A stretch of 64,000 bases of DNA. Origin: Taxillus chinensis. Its lineage: Eukaryota; Streptophyta; Magnoliopsida; Santalales; Loranthaceae. The stretch covers positions 9,160,062 through 9,224,061 of the forward strand of contig CM042085.1 of assembly GCA_023512835.1 (NCBI GenBank). Direction: 5' to 3'. Positions 36,145 through 49,048 of this stretch are shown here, piece after piece (positions within the stretch are counted from its first letter, which is position 1; each line of letters starts with the position of its first letter). The notes beneath the pieces were generated by a model. It was not told the origin of the DNA. It saw only the letters and a list, made by a program, of their open reading frames with translations, and searched no databases. The position numbers and the translations under genes were made by a program.

Positions 36145-38871
36145 ATGAAAAGCCACAAACATGCTATTGTGCAATACGAGGAGGACCGTAATCCTGGATG
36201 TATGTGGGGAATTCTTCAAAGTCTTCGTTTCTATCGCTGGCATAAGCTCAAAATAGGGAAACAAAGCCCATGTAAGAAATCGCCAAAAATTTTCAAAATA
36301 CGTTATGTGTTGCTTTTGTTTTTCCCGGTTCCTGAATGTTTCAATTGAATTCCTCTCTATGGGTTTTTACCAAGTTCAATTGATGACTGTGCTGTGTGTT
36401 TTTGTAATCACGCAGTTTTTGTTTTGTTTTTTGTTGAAGAATATTGATTTTAAGATAGAATATCAATCTGTATGGTTTATTACCAAATTCTATTAATATT
36501 TTGGTTTGATGGCCATGGAAGAATGTAATGAAGTCACTTCTTGTTTGTTTGCAGCCAAAGTAAGTAGAATAGCGCGCTTGAATATGGGGGACTCCATGAA
36601 AGAGAGAGAGCCTTTAGTTGCTAAAGCAGACGAATCCCTTGTAAGTGGTCCATGTTATGAATTGTTGCACAATTCTCCAGCTGTTTCTTCTTGTTACTCA
36701 AGAAACAAAACAAAAACATGAACGATTTTCACATGTTCAGGCTGAACCGAGACCTACAAAGACAGCCCCGGCTAAAAGGAAGTCTCGCCAAACCCGGATT
36801 AGAGCATTAGTAGCTGAAGAGATGTCTAAGCAAGAGAGTCATGAAAACATGCAGATTTCAGATGCCCAGTTAAAGCATAGCAGCTCAATCTATCCATTAG
36901 AAGCACCAAATCATTGCCTTGGAAAGATAAATAGTGGTTGGGGTCAGACGGCTCTTGTCCTTGATGGCAAGACTGGTGCATCGACCCCCAAATTGCAGGA
37001 TCCACCTCCCTATCATAACAAGCAGAATGAGCCATACGAACAACATGTTCCAGGGAAGGGCAAAAAAGCTAGAAATCTAGAAATCCAGAGACACGAGGAA
37101 GCTAACCAACTGGGCAAGGATCTTTCACACTCTCAGTACAGGGAATGCACCAATGCTGTGGGCATTTTAAAGGTTAGCAGTGAGTTATTCTCAAAACTCG
37201 TACAAGAACCGGAAGATCACAGTACTGAAACCCATACAGAAATGAGATTAAGCAGGTCCGGATCATACCCTGTTGTCAAACCATCAAGCAGAAGAATTAT
37301 TGTATCTAGCAACCTTGAGCACAAGCAGACAGAAATTTGGGCCACAAGGTCAATGCAATTAATGGCTGATGATAAAATAGGCAGCCGGAGAAGCCATTCC
37401 ATGGACGTTTCTTCTCATTGTTCGCCTTATCAATCGTTTCAAAATCAGTTCGAAGATGATAAGCGAAATGCAAAACATGCACTGAAGACGAACAGGAGGG
37501 AGAGGAACCGCATAACCATGGAAACTCTTCATTGGAATCCACATGGGCCTTGGCTTTCTGCAGATGATAAGGTTAATAAGGCAGGCTCTGCTGTTAAAGA
37601 TAAACAAAATCACTTCAAAAGAGCATCCTCTCTGAATGAGTCAATGGATAGATATGCTCAGTTGTTGGAGCATAGTTTTAACAAGGACTACATACTACCT
37701 AAATCCAAGAGCTTAAGGTTGACAAATGAGGATGAGTTTGGTTGTGGCAGGAGTGCTCCAAAATCGTTGAGAAAGAACCACTCCGTACAAAATCTCGAGT
37801 CTTGCCATTCCCTTCAGAATGAGGTTTGTACTGAGGCTCCCGATTCGGGGTTACAGAGTATAACTAGTGTTGATAACAATAAATATATGGCCGGTGATAG
37901 CGAGGATGATTTTAGTCCCAGAGCGAGTCATGACCTTCGAGGGGACATGATTGAGCCAGAGGTGCAAGAAGGCATTTCTCACTGTGGGCGGAAGGTTGGT
38001 TCCACCGAGATAACCAGGACAGGCCCTGCAGAACCAGTTCTGCAGACCACTTCATGCGATGGAGATCTTACCAAACCTCTTGAGCTTGAAGGTAAACTCC
38101 CCTGAGCTCTTTACTTCTCTGAATGTAAATTTCAAGAATCCACACTGTGAGTTGGACTTGCTACTGCCGCGCTGCTGCATTCTAATTTAATTTTCTCTTC
38201 ATATGAAAGCAGGCTTGGAATTCAAGCCCGGATGCTGTGATCTGGAGGGGTTGGATTCTGATGTAAACCCAGAAAGAACGTCCATTGAAAACATCACATC
38301 AGAAGCTTCCATTAGTTTAGTGAACCCCGAGAATGTGGGCGATACAGGTAGTAAAAATGAGGTTGCTAAGCACACATATGAGAAAGAAACCTCAGGTTTC
38401 AGTGGAGCCAAATTTCCGAAGTTGACGTGTGACTCTCCGGGGCATCCCTTGGACCCTTCAGCGTTGGAGGAAGTGCTGCAGGCTTACCTGATACGTGAAT
38501 CAGCAGACATATCCAAAGAGCCAGGAGAAGGGAGCTGTGATAGGAAGATCCAATCTGATTTAGGTAATGAGGCTTTGCTGAAGATGTTGGAGAGATCATC
38601 TGTACACTGGCCAAGGGCCCTGTCGTGTAGCTGCCACATTCCTCCAATGCCCACATGGAATCACATTCTTGAAGAGGTCCGAGTAAGTACAAGGCATACA
38701 CTGAGGCTGAGGCAGGAGCTATGGGGACAGTGGTTGGATTCTGCCGTGTCTCGGGATATGACCCGAGATGCCAACGACTGGATGAACCTCCAATTTGAGA
38801 GTGAGAATGTGGGGCTTGAGCTGGAGGATTTGATTTTTTGTCAACTGTTGGAGGACACTCTATTGTCTTGA
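36145..38871 (+). CDS. TRM-like protein with DUF3741-like motif and DUF4378 (4 exons)
   Basis: Exons by splice consensus and frame: 36145-36271, 36555-36640, 36741-38091, 38213-38871, giving 740 aa. Residues 10-33 (YEEDRNPGCMWGILQSLRF) and 86-102 (SRQTRIRALVAEEMSK) match the N-terminal motifs of the plant TRM/LONGIFOLIA-related family. The C-terminal ~140 residues (from PLDPSALEEVLQAY, ending in an acidic helix with GLELEDLIFCQLLEDTL) fit DUF4378. The centre is polar, serine-rich and poorly conserved, as usual for the family. TRM proteins bind TON1/PP2A complexes or microtubules and shape cells and cortical arrays; that role is from the family, not shown here. The upstream TTG in the same frame was rejected for the ATG at 36145. 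The acceptor-donor pairs all keep frame. No TATA box was obvious. Confidence 0.85.
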
Positions 38872-41800
38872 GATTCAATGGATTTCCATATACTTGTTTT
38901 TTTTTTTTTTTTTGGGTTTTGTTTGGAAAACCCATTGGGTCTGTTTGCTGTATGTACCTCTCTGCAGTCTTCATGAGTTGTCCATGTTTTTCTTGGTTTT
39001 CCACTGTGTTCTTGGCGAACGAATAGAGGATCGAGAAACAAAGTATGGTCAAGAAGTGTGGGAGGCAAATATTCACATTGGGCATTAATTCTGTTTAGGT
39101 GAAAACAAATGTCTTTAGTCATTTGTCTTTGATAAGATATAAATTGTATTTAAAAAATAAAATAATTAAAAAATCAGAAGGTTGTTAGAGCAATCACGAC
39201 ACATTTGTTGCATTCGGATTTTTGTTCGGATGATGATGTGGTGCAACATCATGCGGACGGATGTGATTTAGCTGCGGCCGTTCAAATAATTCGCACTGAT
39301 TATCTTAATTATGATATTTTTTTGTCATTTATTTTAAAAATTTTGTATGTTCATGTCCAAAAATTGACCGTTGGTTTAAATGTTCAAATAATCCGCACAG
39401 TGCGAAATCACGTCCCATCTGGATGGTATGTTTTTTGTTTTTTTTTTTTAAATTAGTTGTTTAGATACGTCACATTATTATCCGGATAAAAATTCAATTA
39501 TATCATTCAAACAAAAATATTTACTGAAGCAATTAAAATTTAGAAATTTTCTTATAATTTAAAAATGATTTTAAAATTTTGGTAAAAAAGAATTTACACC
39601 AGCTTTTTTAAATTAGAATTTAAGAATAGAGATTAAGATAAAATTTTTATATTTAAAGAATTAGTATTCATCCTTCAATTAATTATTTAATATAATTTAT
39701 ATATATATATATTATTAATTGTAATAAATAAACAAGATAAAAAATAATTAATATAAAAAATAATTTCAAAAAATAAAGATAAAAATGAAAAATAAAATAT
39801 AAATAGATAGATAAAATCAAATAATATATTATTTATTTCTTAAAAGCACTAAATTATTTCTTAACATTATACATATAAAAAAAATCCCTGTTTTTTGGTC
39901 TCGGGACAAAGTCCGGGTGGTTGGAAGAGTCATCTTGTTGCCTATTTCTATACCACTATTTTTGCTTCTACCACAAGGTTTGGAAAAGTCATTGAGTTTA
40001 CGAGTTATATATTGTTGCATTGATTTATCACTCAACGGCCCAATGAGTAAAATTGGAAATTTTTTCCTAGAACACCGATCGACAATTTTGTAGTGTCCGT
40101 CTCTCAATAGCTCCAATGTGTGAAATTGGATCTTTTTATCTCAAACCCCAGGAACTGATGGTGGGAGTTTCACTAATTTGTTTCCATTTGATTTTTTTTT
40201 TGGGTCAGGGAAAACAATTTATTAAGGACCAACATGACAAGTTCTTGTAAGAATTTAAATTTATTCAAAATTTTATTTGTTTAAAAAATTATTTGATCCT
40301 GAAATAATAAACTAAAAGGGTATCTGAATTTATTGCAGGATTAATAAATTATAATCTTTTCAATTGACATGACTATTATGAACCATAGTTTTAAATAGTT
40401 TCATTAATTGTAAAACATATTTAATAAGCGGCAGTATAATATGAGGATCATAACTCTATATATAAAGTTTGTTATTTTTTAATTTGTCCCATCATCAAAT
40501 TTAAAATAAGAGTCTAATATTTATACATTAATTACATAATAATTATACCCTTAAACATTATTTTAAATAGATAACTTTAATTAAAATTTTACCAAATATA
40601 ATACAACACATTTAATATTTACATGTTTGGTCTCATATAATAAAATTATTATAACAGTTACAACTGATAAACTTTTAGAATGTCTAAGGGTGTAAAATGG
40701 ACTATTGGTTCATGGATTGGTCCACAGAACCAGGCGGATCGACTACTTTAAATTAGGTTCATTTGAATCATGGGTTTAAATGGGTTGGTCTATTTGGCCC
40801 ATGATCCATGCGGACTAAAGCGGGATAGATGCGGACTGGTTCGCGGACCTGCGCCTCTTGCGCTACACGACCTTGAGCCTGTTAGCTCGTCTCTAAGACC
40901 CATCACCAATTACTATTTATTCAATTCAAATTATTTAATTATTCAAACACTCAAAGCATCAAATGTCATTATGTGTTACCCTAAATCCGTAATCAATAAT
41001 CATTATTCATCACATACTGAGCTACCAAGACAAAGAGCAAGCCACCACAGAAGCATAGTTGCCACGCAGAGATCTCCTCCCTCCTAGCCCTCATCTGTCA
41101 TCCTCCTCCTCGTCCGATCGATCAAGCTACTCCATTGTCCTCGTCGAGCGTGATAGCCGCCATCGTCATCCACGGTCCACTACGCGACTTTCAAAATGAG
41201 TCATTGGACTTTGTGTAATATATAAATATAATTCATAAGACACAAAGTCACACAAATAATATCAAATATCATCATATTTTTACTAGAATAAAAATCAAAC
41301 CAAGTAGCAAAATATATGATTTAAATACATGTTGTATTAATATAGTAGATATCTTATTCATATTGCAAATAAAGAATAAAGTAAAAGTGAAAACAAAGAA
41401 TATCTAGAGACTTTTTAGATGATATTTGAATTTATTAGTTCTCACAATATTTTTAGTGGTGTCTCTCATTGTTAGGCGTGCATGGTTGATAGTATGCTTT
41501 AATATTATTTTTGTTAACTTTTTTTTGAAAAATATTGTTAGTTATAAATGACTGATAGCTAGAAACATCACATTAGATATCGTGGGAGTCAATAGATCCT
41601 AAGTTGTGTAAAAGGTCCTAGATGGTTATCTAGAAGGTTTTGAACACAAAAAGTTGTCCATTTTTAAAACTAAATGAGGTAATTTTACAACTATTAATGT
41701 ATTGCTTTTTTATTATAGAAAAATGAAATATAATCAACCAATGGGTTTGGAGAAAATGACCTTAAAGTGTGTATATATAAGTTGTGTATATATAATCATA

Positions 41801-43299
41801 AATGTTCTCAAAGTTTGCAAATAGTTTAAAACTCTTTTGAATTTTAGATTTTTATTACATTAGTTCTTAAAGTTTGGAGAACCAATATAGTAAATGACCA
41901 TAATTTGATTTTTTTCGACTAAAATACTGACTTAGAATACCTTATAATCATATGTGTTTTGATATTTATCTACATATGTACAATTTTAAAAAGTATTTGA
42001 TGAATGTACTCTCGGAATAGTTACTTGTTTGGTTAGGATTTGATCCAAAGATATTTAGGACTTGTTTGGTATTTTTTTGAAGTTCGTGTTTGAATTCCGA
42101 ATTTGAAAATAATTTATATTTAGTATGAAAGAAAATATACTTAAAAAAGGTATGTTTTTTAAAAATTAGATCTCATAAAAAATTTTAAAAATATAATAAT
42201 ATGAGTCAAGGTAATAAAAAAGATGAAAAGTAAAAAGTAATTTTATTTGAATCTCCCATCAAAGTTGAATTTTAAATTTTAAAATTAGAAATAATTTTTA
42301 AAAATAACTATAATACTCATTTATTTTGAAAACAAAATATTAAATTTAAATAATTTTAAATTTATCTATGTCAATCATTTTTAAAACCTGGTCTTCAAAT
42401 TCATGCATATCAAACATTAGGAGTTGGGGTGGTTGATTTATTATGGGTCACTAAAATAGTGTTTTTTAAATATTTTATTATAAAATCCTATATATTTACA
42501 ATATCAAAATAGGTAGATGGATGGATATCTTTACAATATCAAATATTTTATTGTCAAATCTTATTGGTCTCATAATTTTGTTTGCTCATCTTGTCATAAT
42601 GTTTTGTTTGCCATTTTATCGTATATGTGCTTTAGTGGAAAGAAGTAAAACATGGCAAACAAGGTTTACTTCTTTAACCATAAGACAAAAAGTTAAAGAG
42701 TCTCGTGAACCTCTTGTACGGCCGATCCGGGATTTCATTGTGTGTGTGCATGTGTGTATGTGTATGTGTTGGAAGACCAATCTTGAAGAATAGGTTCTTG
42801 ACTTCATGACTCGTCTCTATGACCTTGTTTGATAATGTTGTGCTTTTAAAAGAAGTTGCTTCTAGTTGTCTTGGAGAAAAGATTGCTTTAAAAATAACCA
42901 GATTGAGTGTTTGATAAATTATAATTTTAAAAGTATTGTTGCTTGTAAAATCGGGTGATAGGTATTTGGTAAAAAAAATAAAGTTATTGTTAAGGTTTAA
43001 AAAGATAAAAATACCCTTTGAATGAATCCGCGAGAGAAAGAAGTAGGGGTGATCAAGAACCAAACCAAACTGGTGAACCAAACCGAACCGATTGGACCAA
43101 AAAAATGGTTTTAAAATAAGATTGATTTATTTGGTTTTATTTTTGAAGAACCAATGGTATTTGGTCGGTTTACGTTTTGGCCATTCGGTTACCGAACCCA
43201 TCGAACATAATATCTTGTGGTGAATGTGTTTATATGTTTGTCAATTCTTTGATTTAATATAGTATGATAGATTTATACATCATTTGTTGTTGTTAGGAT
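38872..43299. other. AT-rich intergenic DNA downstream of TRM-like gene
   Basis: 38872 to about 39150 is the likely 3' UTR. 39200-39430 holds a MITE-like stretch repeating CAAATAATTCGCAC and CAAATAATCCGCAC. 40680-40850 is a relative of the element end at 31346 (AAGGGTGTAAAATGG). 43045-43210 has the AGGGGTGATCAAGAACC word and AACCGAACC repeats typical of hAT-type MITEs. No gene seen. Confidence 0.4.
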
Positions 43300-44580
43300 T
43301 TCATGGCGATCATTACAAGTAATAAAGTGGCCTTAAAGTTCAAATATTGAACCCAAGGAAGGTGAATAAGTAAAGAGTTCATTTTGTAATTCATTGAATC
43401 AAGTTGAAGTTTAATTTTATAAAATTAAAAGCTTAAAGATTGTAAATGAAATTAACAAAGCTATTGTAAATGATTTTATGGGAGAATTAGGATTCAAATT
43501 TCAATCGATGTAATTCATTTATTCCAATTCTTTATTCACGCTAATTCATATTTTCCCTTTATCTAAAATTCAACACTTATACATGACTAACCTCTTTTGA
43601 GTGATCTAGCCATGTGTAAACCCTAGCTTGGGGGACTTGGTTACCCATTAAATGCTTAAGTTGTTTGAGTGTAGATTGATATCACACTAATCTTAACTAG
43701 GATACAAGATAAAAATGCTAGCTTTCACAAATTATATTTTTCTCAAGTCAATCCTCTTAATTATCCAGGCAATCAACGTCATCTTTCAATCCATAATTAA
43801 TAAACATTATACAAGAATTAAGATGACCAAACTTAATTCTAACATGCACATTTAAGAGAACTAATAAATAAGATAAGGAATTCAAATTAACATGCCAAGA
43901 AAAAGAAATCATAAATTTACATTAATATCCATCCTCCTCCTTTGGATGTTTAAGCAAACATTGTACCAAAGAATATAAGCATTCTTGCCATTAGAAACCT
44001 AAAAGGGCTCCTCTCTCCCTCTCCGATTCATCTCTCTCAAAGTCACTTGGCCCCTTTTGTTTAATCTGCCGAATAAGCGATTGTGCAACGGCTTAATAAC
44101 CATTCCCTCCAATATTTGAATTACATTTTCCTCTTATAATACATGAAACAGAGTTGTTTGATCCTTTAGTGAAGAGCTATGAGTCATACAAGTGACATAT
44201 TTAAGAGATCCGTTGAACTACAGTGCACTTCGTGTAGAATTGTATGATGGTCTATCAATTTGGTTGACTAAAAATTGAGTTGACCTACTTCAAAATTTCA
44301 AATGACCAAAAGTTCCCGAGAGTGTGGTCGATTGATCGTTAGTTCAAAATCTTCATGATCATTCTCTAAATTTTAATCGATCATTCTCCGTAGTTTATTG
44401 TCCATCATTTTCTTCTCGTCTTTGAACCTTGTGCTTGACCTATTCTTCATACAAAAACACCACAAACAACATAAAAGGTTCTACATTCACTATGTTAGGT
44501 GGTTAGTTCACTAATCAATCAATTATATTAAAATAAAGGTAAAATCATGTTTATTTCCCATATAATATCCCTTTATTAGA
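43300..44580. repeat. Dispersed repeat C, copy 1
   Basis: Shares its layout and words (AAGTAATAAAGT, TTGAACCCAA, GTAAACCCTAGC) with 53560-55100 in the same orientation. Probably a decayed LTR of one family. Confidence 0.5.
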
Positions 44581-44879
44581 CATCAAAATATGGTTCAAAT
44601 AACCCCTAACAGCTGCCCCTAGTATGTTGTTTAGAAATGTTTGAATTTGATAATATTTCTGGTGTCTCATGTTTTATTTGTTGGATTTTTGGGCAATGAC
44701 ATTTCAAATTGGGATTTAATAACTCGCTTTCTTATATGAATGTCTAATGTTTTTAGAATGTTTTTTTGGGTGCCTTAAAGCTAATTGGTGATGATGTTTG
44801 AGATGAATGCATTTTTTTTAATTTCTCGTTAAAATTAAACCAATTAAATCGATGTGTAATTTTAAGTGTTTATTAATTA

Positions 44880-46279
44880 AAGAATTAGCATAAAATATAC
44901 ATCGGAGAGAAAAAGAGAGAGACTCCCAACGAGTGTCATTTGTGTTTCATGTTGAAGTGAAAAAGAGAGCGTATAGAGAGCTTGGAGGTGGAGCTTACCA
45001 AATTGGAGCTTGGAGCCTTGGTTTTAGGGTTGATTCATTCCTGAATCCTTACCAAGTAGGTGTTCCTAAACTTCTACCTTAGTTCTGTTTTTGATATACA
45101 TGATTTTGGCATAATCCGGGTGATTTTGTATGAACTCTAGGTATATGGGAAAACTCATTTTTGGGTTGAATCTGGTGATTTAAGTACATAAAATATAATT
45201 AAAACATGATATGTAGTATTGAATATGAGTTTTATGAGTTTTTAGAAGGTTTGTGAGGGTTTGAGGGTCGTGGGTCGATTAAACGAAAAACAGGGCTAGA
45301 AACCATGATGAACAATAATCTTAGCAAAGCTGTGAGGTCGATGACTCGAGAGAGCCTCAAGGCAGTTCAAAGGTTCGATAGAATTGACTCGGACTTGGAG
45401 GTTTTGAATATTCGTTTCGAATGTGATTTTTAATGTATAGGTAGGTTCAAAGGAAGGCTCGAAGGTAAGTTCGAAGGTAGGTTAAAAGTATGTTCGAAGG
45501 TAGGTTCAAAGGAAGGTTTGAAGAAGAGATTAAAAGCGAGTTTTGAAGTACGGATTTGAAGGACTATTTACATTGTAAACCCTTAAGTAAGTTTACTTAA
45601 GTTACAATGTAAATAAGGAAATACTTTTTTTGGATTCAAAGAAAAATACTTATCGGTGATCAAGATAGGACACCGTATATTATTGCTCGGCCCTTTTATG
45701 TCTTTGATCAGTTAAGTTGTGAATTATCGTGTGACTTAATTGTGTCGATTTTGTGTGTGTTTATGCTTTCATTTGTAATGCATATGATACTTTGCATTAT
45801 TGTGTGGTTATGCATTCACCGGCATATGTATATACGAGTAGTGTGTTGTAGATCACCCTATTGAGCCTTTATGCTCACCCTATGTTCTTTGTCTTGATTT
45901 CAAGTTTAGATAGGAGGTAGCTTTTGAGTTTGTAGTTGAGCATACTCGAGTAGACCAAACCTTGTTGATGTATGAGACTATGCTCATTTTGACTTGTTTT
46001 ATATTATTACTTGTATTTTCTTCCCAGACATAAGTCTTGGGCTGTTGTAATGTTTCTCATGATGTGTATGTTATCTTATGATGATATTTTACTTGATATT
46101 TCATTTAGTTGCTGATTTTGGAAGTGTACAAGAATACTATTATTGTATGATTGTACTGAGTACATTTGGGCAAAGACATGATGTCTTTCCTTTGGCGTAG
46201 TCACTAACTCTTTGCCCTCTAGTGCGGGTAAGAGATAGTCATGTGCTCAGTTGAAGGTCTCCTAGAGTTGGGGTGTGAC
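44880..46279 (+). mobile_element. Degenerate LTR related to family A (plus)
   Basis: Keeps the family-A order: GAGAGAAAAAGAGAG, ACCAAGTAGGTGTTCC, a TTCGAAGGTAG repeat core (about 45420-45540), the ATTTACATTGTAA stem, CTCACCCTATG, TCACTAACTCTTTGCCC and the end GGGGTGTGACA. The left end could not be placed. Confidence 0.65.
45566..45614. other. Conserved LTR stem-loop
   Basis: ATTTACATTGTAA and TTACAATGTAAAT pair perfectly. The loop itself contains a second perfect stem CTTAAGTAA/TTACTTAAG. Confidence 0.7.
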
Positions 46280-46733
46280 ACGGAATCCCGACCATCGAAT
46301 TCGGGACATGATAGAGCGACAACGATCTCTTCGTCAAAGCAATGAAAATGGCATTGTCGGTTGGTGATTCCCTTTGATTAGAAAATATTATTTTAATATA
46401 AATACATATAAAATAGAAAAAGATGTTAGAATTAAACTTAAAAAATAAATGTGAAATAATCCAATAATTTTAGAGCGTTACAAGTTTTCTTTTGTTTTTT
46501 TTTTTATTGTTCATTTATAATGGAAATGAAAGCCGAGTAAAAACAAAAAAACACGCGCATCACATCGGTGCCGAACCTAGGTTTGCTTGCTGCCAGCGAG
46601 ACGCAGCGCCCTCCGTCGGCCACCGTTCCATGAAGCTCCGACGCTATTATGTTGTTCTCTGTCTGCCTGAAAAACAGCCTTTTTGAACTTTAGTTTGTCA
46701 GAACAAGACCAACCAACCAGAAAAGTACAAACG

Positions 46734-47546
46734 ATGTTGCTGTGGCGGCGTGCAAAACCGTCTCAGTACCTAGGAACAATCAAAACCTCCTGCGAATCAC
46801 CGTGGCTTCTTTGGTCTCTCTCTCCTTACTCCGGCGACGCTCCTCGGAAGAAGTCGAAGCTTGCTCCCTTACAGGTCTCTCTATTTCGTACGTGCTCTAT
46901 TATTCCTCAATGGGGGTCGATTCCTTACAATTTTAGTCATCCATGTCGGACGTTGCTGAAGGATTGATATTTTTGGGGGTCGGTTTTTATCGCAGGAGAG
47001 GAGAATGAGGGACAGGATCAGGCTATTCGCGAAAGGAGGTGACGGTGGCCTTGGTTGCGATAGCTATCGCCGTAGCCGACATGAACGCTATGGCAAAGCT
47101 GATGGTCGGTTCTTTACTTTACACTCTTTTCCCTGGATCATTTGTTGTCTTTTTATTTATTTAAATCTTTGATACACATTTAAACACTGTGATGTTTGTA
47201 GTGCTGATGACTTTGGTGTAATTGTGTAATGGAATGAATGAAAACTTGTTTGTAGTAGTGCTTTTTAGTAACTGTTCATTTTGGCCATATAATTATAGAC
47301 AACTAGCATTTATAGCATTTTTTTTTGCGGGATTTGAAAACGATAGCTATTGTAAGTAGGCTCGGCATTAGAATTTGAATCATACCATTGACGTCAGACA
47401 ATGGTGTTTGTAATATGGCTCTTCGTAATTGTTTATTTTATGGAATTGATCCATATAGGAGGGAACGGGGGAAGAGGTGGTGATGTGATCTTAGAATGCT
47501 CACCTTCTGTTTGGGACTTCAGTGGTCTGCAACATCACTCTGTACG

Positions 47547-47613
<67 letters not shown>

Positions 47614-49048
47614 ATCACATTTCTTCTATATCCTGAGCAATGTATGCTATATTTTCACAATTTCGAGCTACACAGAAGGCAAGACGTGGAGGGAATGGTG
47701 CACCAAAGAACATGATTGGAAGCCGAGGAGAAGACAAGGTTTGTGAATAATGAGCTGTTTCTATATACATTACATATGTCTGTTGCATAATACTGTGTAT
47801 GTGTGGCTAATTTTCTGATTTGAATTTGTTTTGCAGGTTGTCCTGGTACCTGTTGGCACTGTCGTTCATCTTGTTGAAGGGGAACTTCCATGTCATATTA
47901 CTGATTCTTCTTCAAAGGATTTGTTTCCATGGGAGATTCCTGGTTCACTTGTAGGTGATGATAAATCTGATCAACCATCTGACTCTGCTCATCTGAATGG
48001 TGCTACCACACAGGAAGCACAGGATATTTGCAGTGCCTTGCCCTCCCATATGGAAAATGCTATGGGAGCTAATGCAGCAGGACCTATTAAAGCTTCTTCA
48101 GTTGTGTCTTTTCCTCATTCTAATGAGAACAGTGTAGACTGGAGAAAAAAATATTATTCTGATGAGGAAGGAGGAGATGCTTCAGATGGAGTTGATTCTG
48201 ATAATATTGCATGTGAAGGTGAGGAGGAAGAGGAAATAAATGAGAAGAAAATACAGTACAATGTTGCTGAATTAACTGAAAATGGGCAGCGGTTAGTTGT
48301 TGCTTGTGGAGGTATGGGTGCTTTGGGTAGTGTATCTAGAAATCTTTCCAGTACTTTTAAACATAAGAGGGGGCTCGACAAAGAGAGTGTAGATAATTTG
48401 GAAGATGAAGATCCACCCTCAACATATGGTGGTTCACCTGGCTCAGCGAGTGTTCTTATATTAGAACTTAAGAGCATTGCTGATGTGGGGCTTGTGGGGT
48501 TCCCAAATGCTGGTAAAAGCACCCTTCTTGGATCTATATCAAGGGCTCAGCCTGCGGTAGGCCACTATGCCTTTACCACTCTGAGGCCATATATTGGGAA
48601 ACTGAAATACGATGATTATTTTTCGGTTTCAGTGGCTGACATTCCAGGACTTATAAAGGGTGCCCACATGAACCGTGGACTTGGGCATGATTTTCTGCGT
48701 CACATTGAGCGCACCAAAGTCCTGGTGTATGTGCTAGATTTAGCTGCAGCACTTAATGGTCAGAAGGGAAATCCACCATGGGAACAGCTGAGAGATTTGG
48801 TCCTAGAGTTGGAGTTTTATCGGAAGGGTTTATCAGATCGACCATCTTTAGTTGTGGCTAATAAAATTGATGAAGATGGAGCTGAAGAAGTTTTTGAGGA
48901 ATTGAGAGAAAGGGTGCACGGTGTCCCCATTTTCCCAGTTTGTGCAGTCCTGGAGGAAGGAGTGCCTGAGCTAAAAGTTGGGCTCCGGACGCTTGTCGAT
49001 GGAGAAGAGACACCCAGACTCAATTTAGATGCCATTTGTCTCGACTAG
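46734..49048 (+). CDS. OBGM: Mitochondrial Obg-type GTPase, OBGM-like (5 exons)
   Basis: Exons 46734-46874, 46996-47104, 47459-47541, 47676-47738 and 47837-49048 give 535 aa. The Obg fold (RLFAKGGDGG, GGNGGRGGDVILECSPSVWDF, KARRGGNGAPKN, VVLVPVGTVVH) is followed by a long acidic insertion (EEEEEINEKK). Next comes the GTPase domain with G1 GFPNAGKST (residues 353-361), switch region AFTTLRPYIG, G3 DIPG and G4 NKID. The usual G5 SA-type motif appears as VCAVLEEG. The basic, Arg-containing N-terminus (MLLWRRAKPS) fits a mitochondrial presequence. Obg GTPases act in large ribosomal subunit assembly; the plant mitochondrial form presumably serves mitoribosomes. Intron 3 is mostly a TA microsatellite. 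The N-terminal region of the GTPase domain is complete and no frameshift is seen, so the gene looks functional. Confidence 0.9.
47549..47608. repeat. (TA)n microsatellite in OBGM intron 3
   Basis: About 30 TA units starting only a few bases after the GTACGT splice donor at 47542. Confidence 0.95.

Noticed and set aside
42521..42793. 90-codon frame with a hydrophobic start
   Set aside because: AT-rich low-complexity surroundings, no homology, no splice or promoter support.
46492..46686. 64-codon frame just upstream of OBGM
   Set aside because: Lies in the probable promoter/leader region, begins with poly-T-derived Phe, and has no recognisable domain.
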